29,142 nt of DNA, from positions 1-29,142 of the forward strand of contig JBNGIQ010007616.1 of the NCBI GenBank assembly GCA_049999765.1, read 5' to 3'. This DNA is from Phaeoceros laevis (taxonomy: Eukaryota > Anthocerotophyta > Anthocerotopsida > Notothyladales). A program made the position numbers and the translations under genes. Under the pieces are notes generated by a model. The model made no database searches. It saw only the letters and a program-made list of their open reading frames with translations, and was not told the DNA's origin. Shown piece by piece: positions 28,372-29,142 of the stretch (positions within the stretch are counted from its first letter, which is position 1; each line of letters opens with the position of its first letter).

Positions 28372-29142
28372 GGAAGGACGTTTTCTGAGCTCCCCAAAGA
28401 AACTGGAGATCCGTCTATGGATAAGATGTCATCGCTAGAATTAAAATGACAGAGTCGATCAACAAATCTGCCAAGTGACACAGGTGAAGATGATAAGCCG
28501 GCCAGCAACTTCTGAAAGCTTAAAACAACAAAAGCTCTTCCCTTTAGCACCCATGTAAGCACCAGCAACCTGTCCAGAAGTCTAAACCATAACAATTCTC
28601 AGAGTGTTTCAAACTGAGACGGCATCTCTCATGACTGAAGTGATGACATGCACCTTCAAGGGACAATCGCGTGAGTAAGGAGAACGACAATCAGTGGTTT
28701 AGGTCCAAGCTGAAGCAGGGGATTACATTTTTTGACCTAGCCTACTCACTCCAGGTTTCACTTCGCAGTCGTCCCTACCTGGATGCTCAAAGCTTGCCAT
28801 TTGCTTGCCAGCAGCTGATGACCCGCTTAGACGCAGGTGCAAAGTTCAATCGGGTGTTGAAAGAGTTCACCTACGACGTCCAAGGTCCTTCAGAGAACCA
28901 TTTTTTGAAAATTGGCTACAACTTCAACCCGAGAGCGTAGGCTAAATCTTGCCGCAAGTTAGCCAAGCATTTCCCTGATGCTCCTGAGATTGTCCAGGTT
29001 TGTGCTGAAACGTGGATTGGATTTTTTCAATGCCCGCTGGACTGCTACTGCTGAAAAACCCTGCAATGCTCCACCTACAATTTGGCACCACCAACGGGAT
29101 GCAACATCAGCGGTTTTGGACGCCAGCAGCTGGGAGGCAGGC
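28372..29142. repeat. Segmental duplication, copy 2 (partner 23682-24432), runs off the window
   Basis: Starts GGAAGGACGT at 28372, about 30 bases after the DYW:KP stop, and runs to the last base. Offset from copy 1 is about 4.7 kb. Its plus frame (28671-28940, VSKENDNQWFRSKLKQGITF ... HFLKIGYNFNPRA) is open for 89 codons. Because the match runs to the window end, the duplicated unit continues beyond it. Confidence 0.9.

Overview
The window looks like nuclear DNA of a seed-free land plant, most likely a fern or another lineage with U-to-C organelle RNA editing (hornworts, non-Selaginella lycophytes). The reasons are spliced plant-type genes with short introns (about 80-240 bp), several plant-specific families (MBD8-like, TORNADO1-like ROC GTPase, CHIP-like, PPR-DYW), and a PPR remnant carrying the KPAxA and GRP hallmarks of the DYW:KP class, which is known from those lineages. 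The species cannot be named from the sequence.

Layout. 0.6-3.0 kb (minus): a two-exon gene for a 798-aa MBD8-like nuclear protein with an AT-hook, an MBD-like segment and two C2H2 fingers. 3.0-8.0 kb: no convincing gene; two families of degenerate tandem repeats, a 10-N assembly gap and a perfect 35-bp fold-back. 8.05-11.2 kb (minus): two tandem copies of a small TPR gene, the second broken. 11.2-14.7 kb: a hairpin, a Ty3/gypsy integrase scrap, and a broken TORNADO1-like ROC fragment (copy A). 14.7-16.9 kb (minus): a PPR pseudogene with many lesions. 17.2-18.5 kb: alternating fold-backs, then ROC fragment copy B. 18.5-20.1 kb: a G-rich tract and nothing else seen. 20.16-21.24 kb (minus): the third and cleanest TPR copy. 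22.5-23.4 kb (plus): a ubiquitin-like-domain gene with one frameshift. 23.7-24.4 and 28.4-29.1 kb: two copies of one unidentified segment. 24.8-26.3 kb (plus): a decayed CHIP-like gene without its U-box. 27.2-28.3 kb (plus): a decayed DYW:KP editing factor.

Overall this is a duplication-rich region with few intact genes: the MBD8-like gene and TPR copies 1 and 3 look functional, and most of the rest is pseudogenic. Two mutational signatures recur. One is short two- to four-copy tandem duplications (23, 25, 31, 33, 40, 41, 42, 45, 48, 67, 73, 75 and 87 bp). The other is four near-perfect snap-back inverted duplications. The genes do not form a pathway; they share a history of local segmental duplication and decay.
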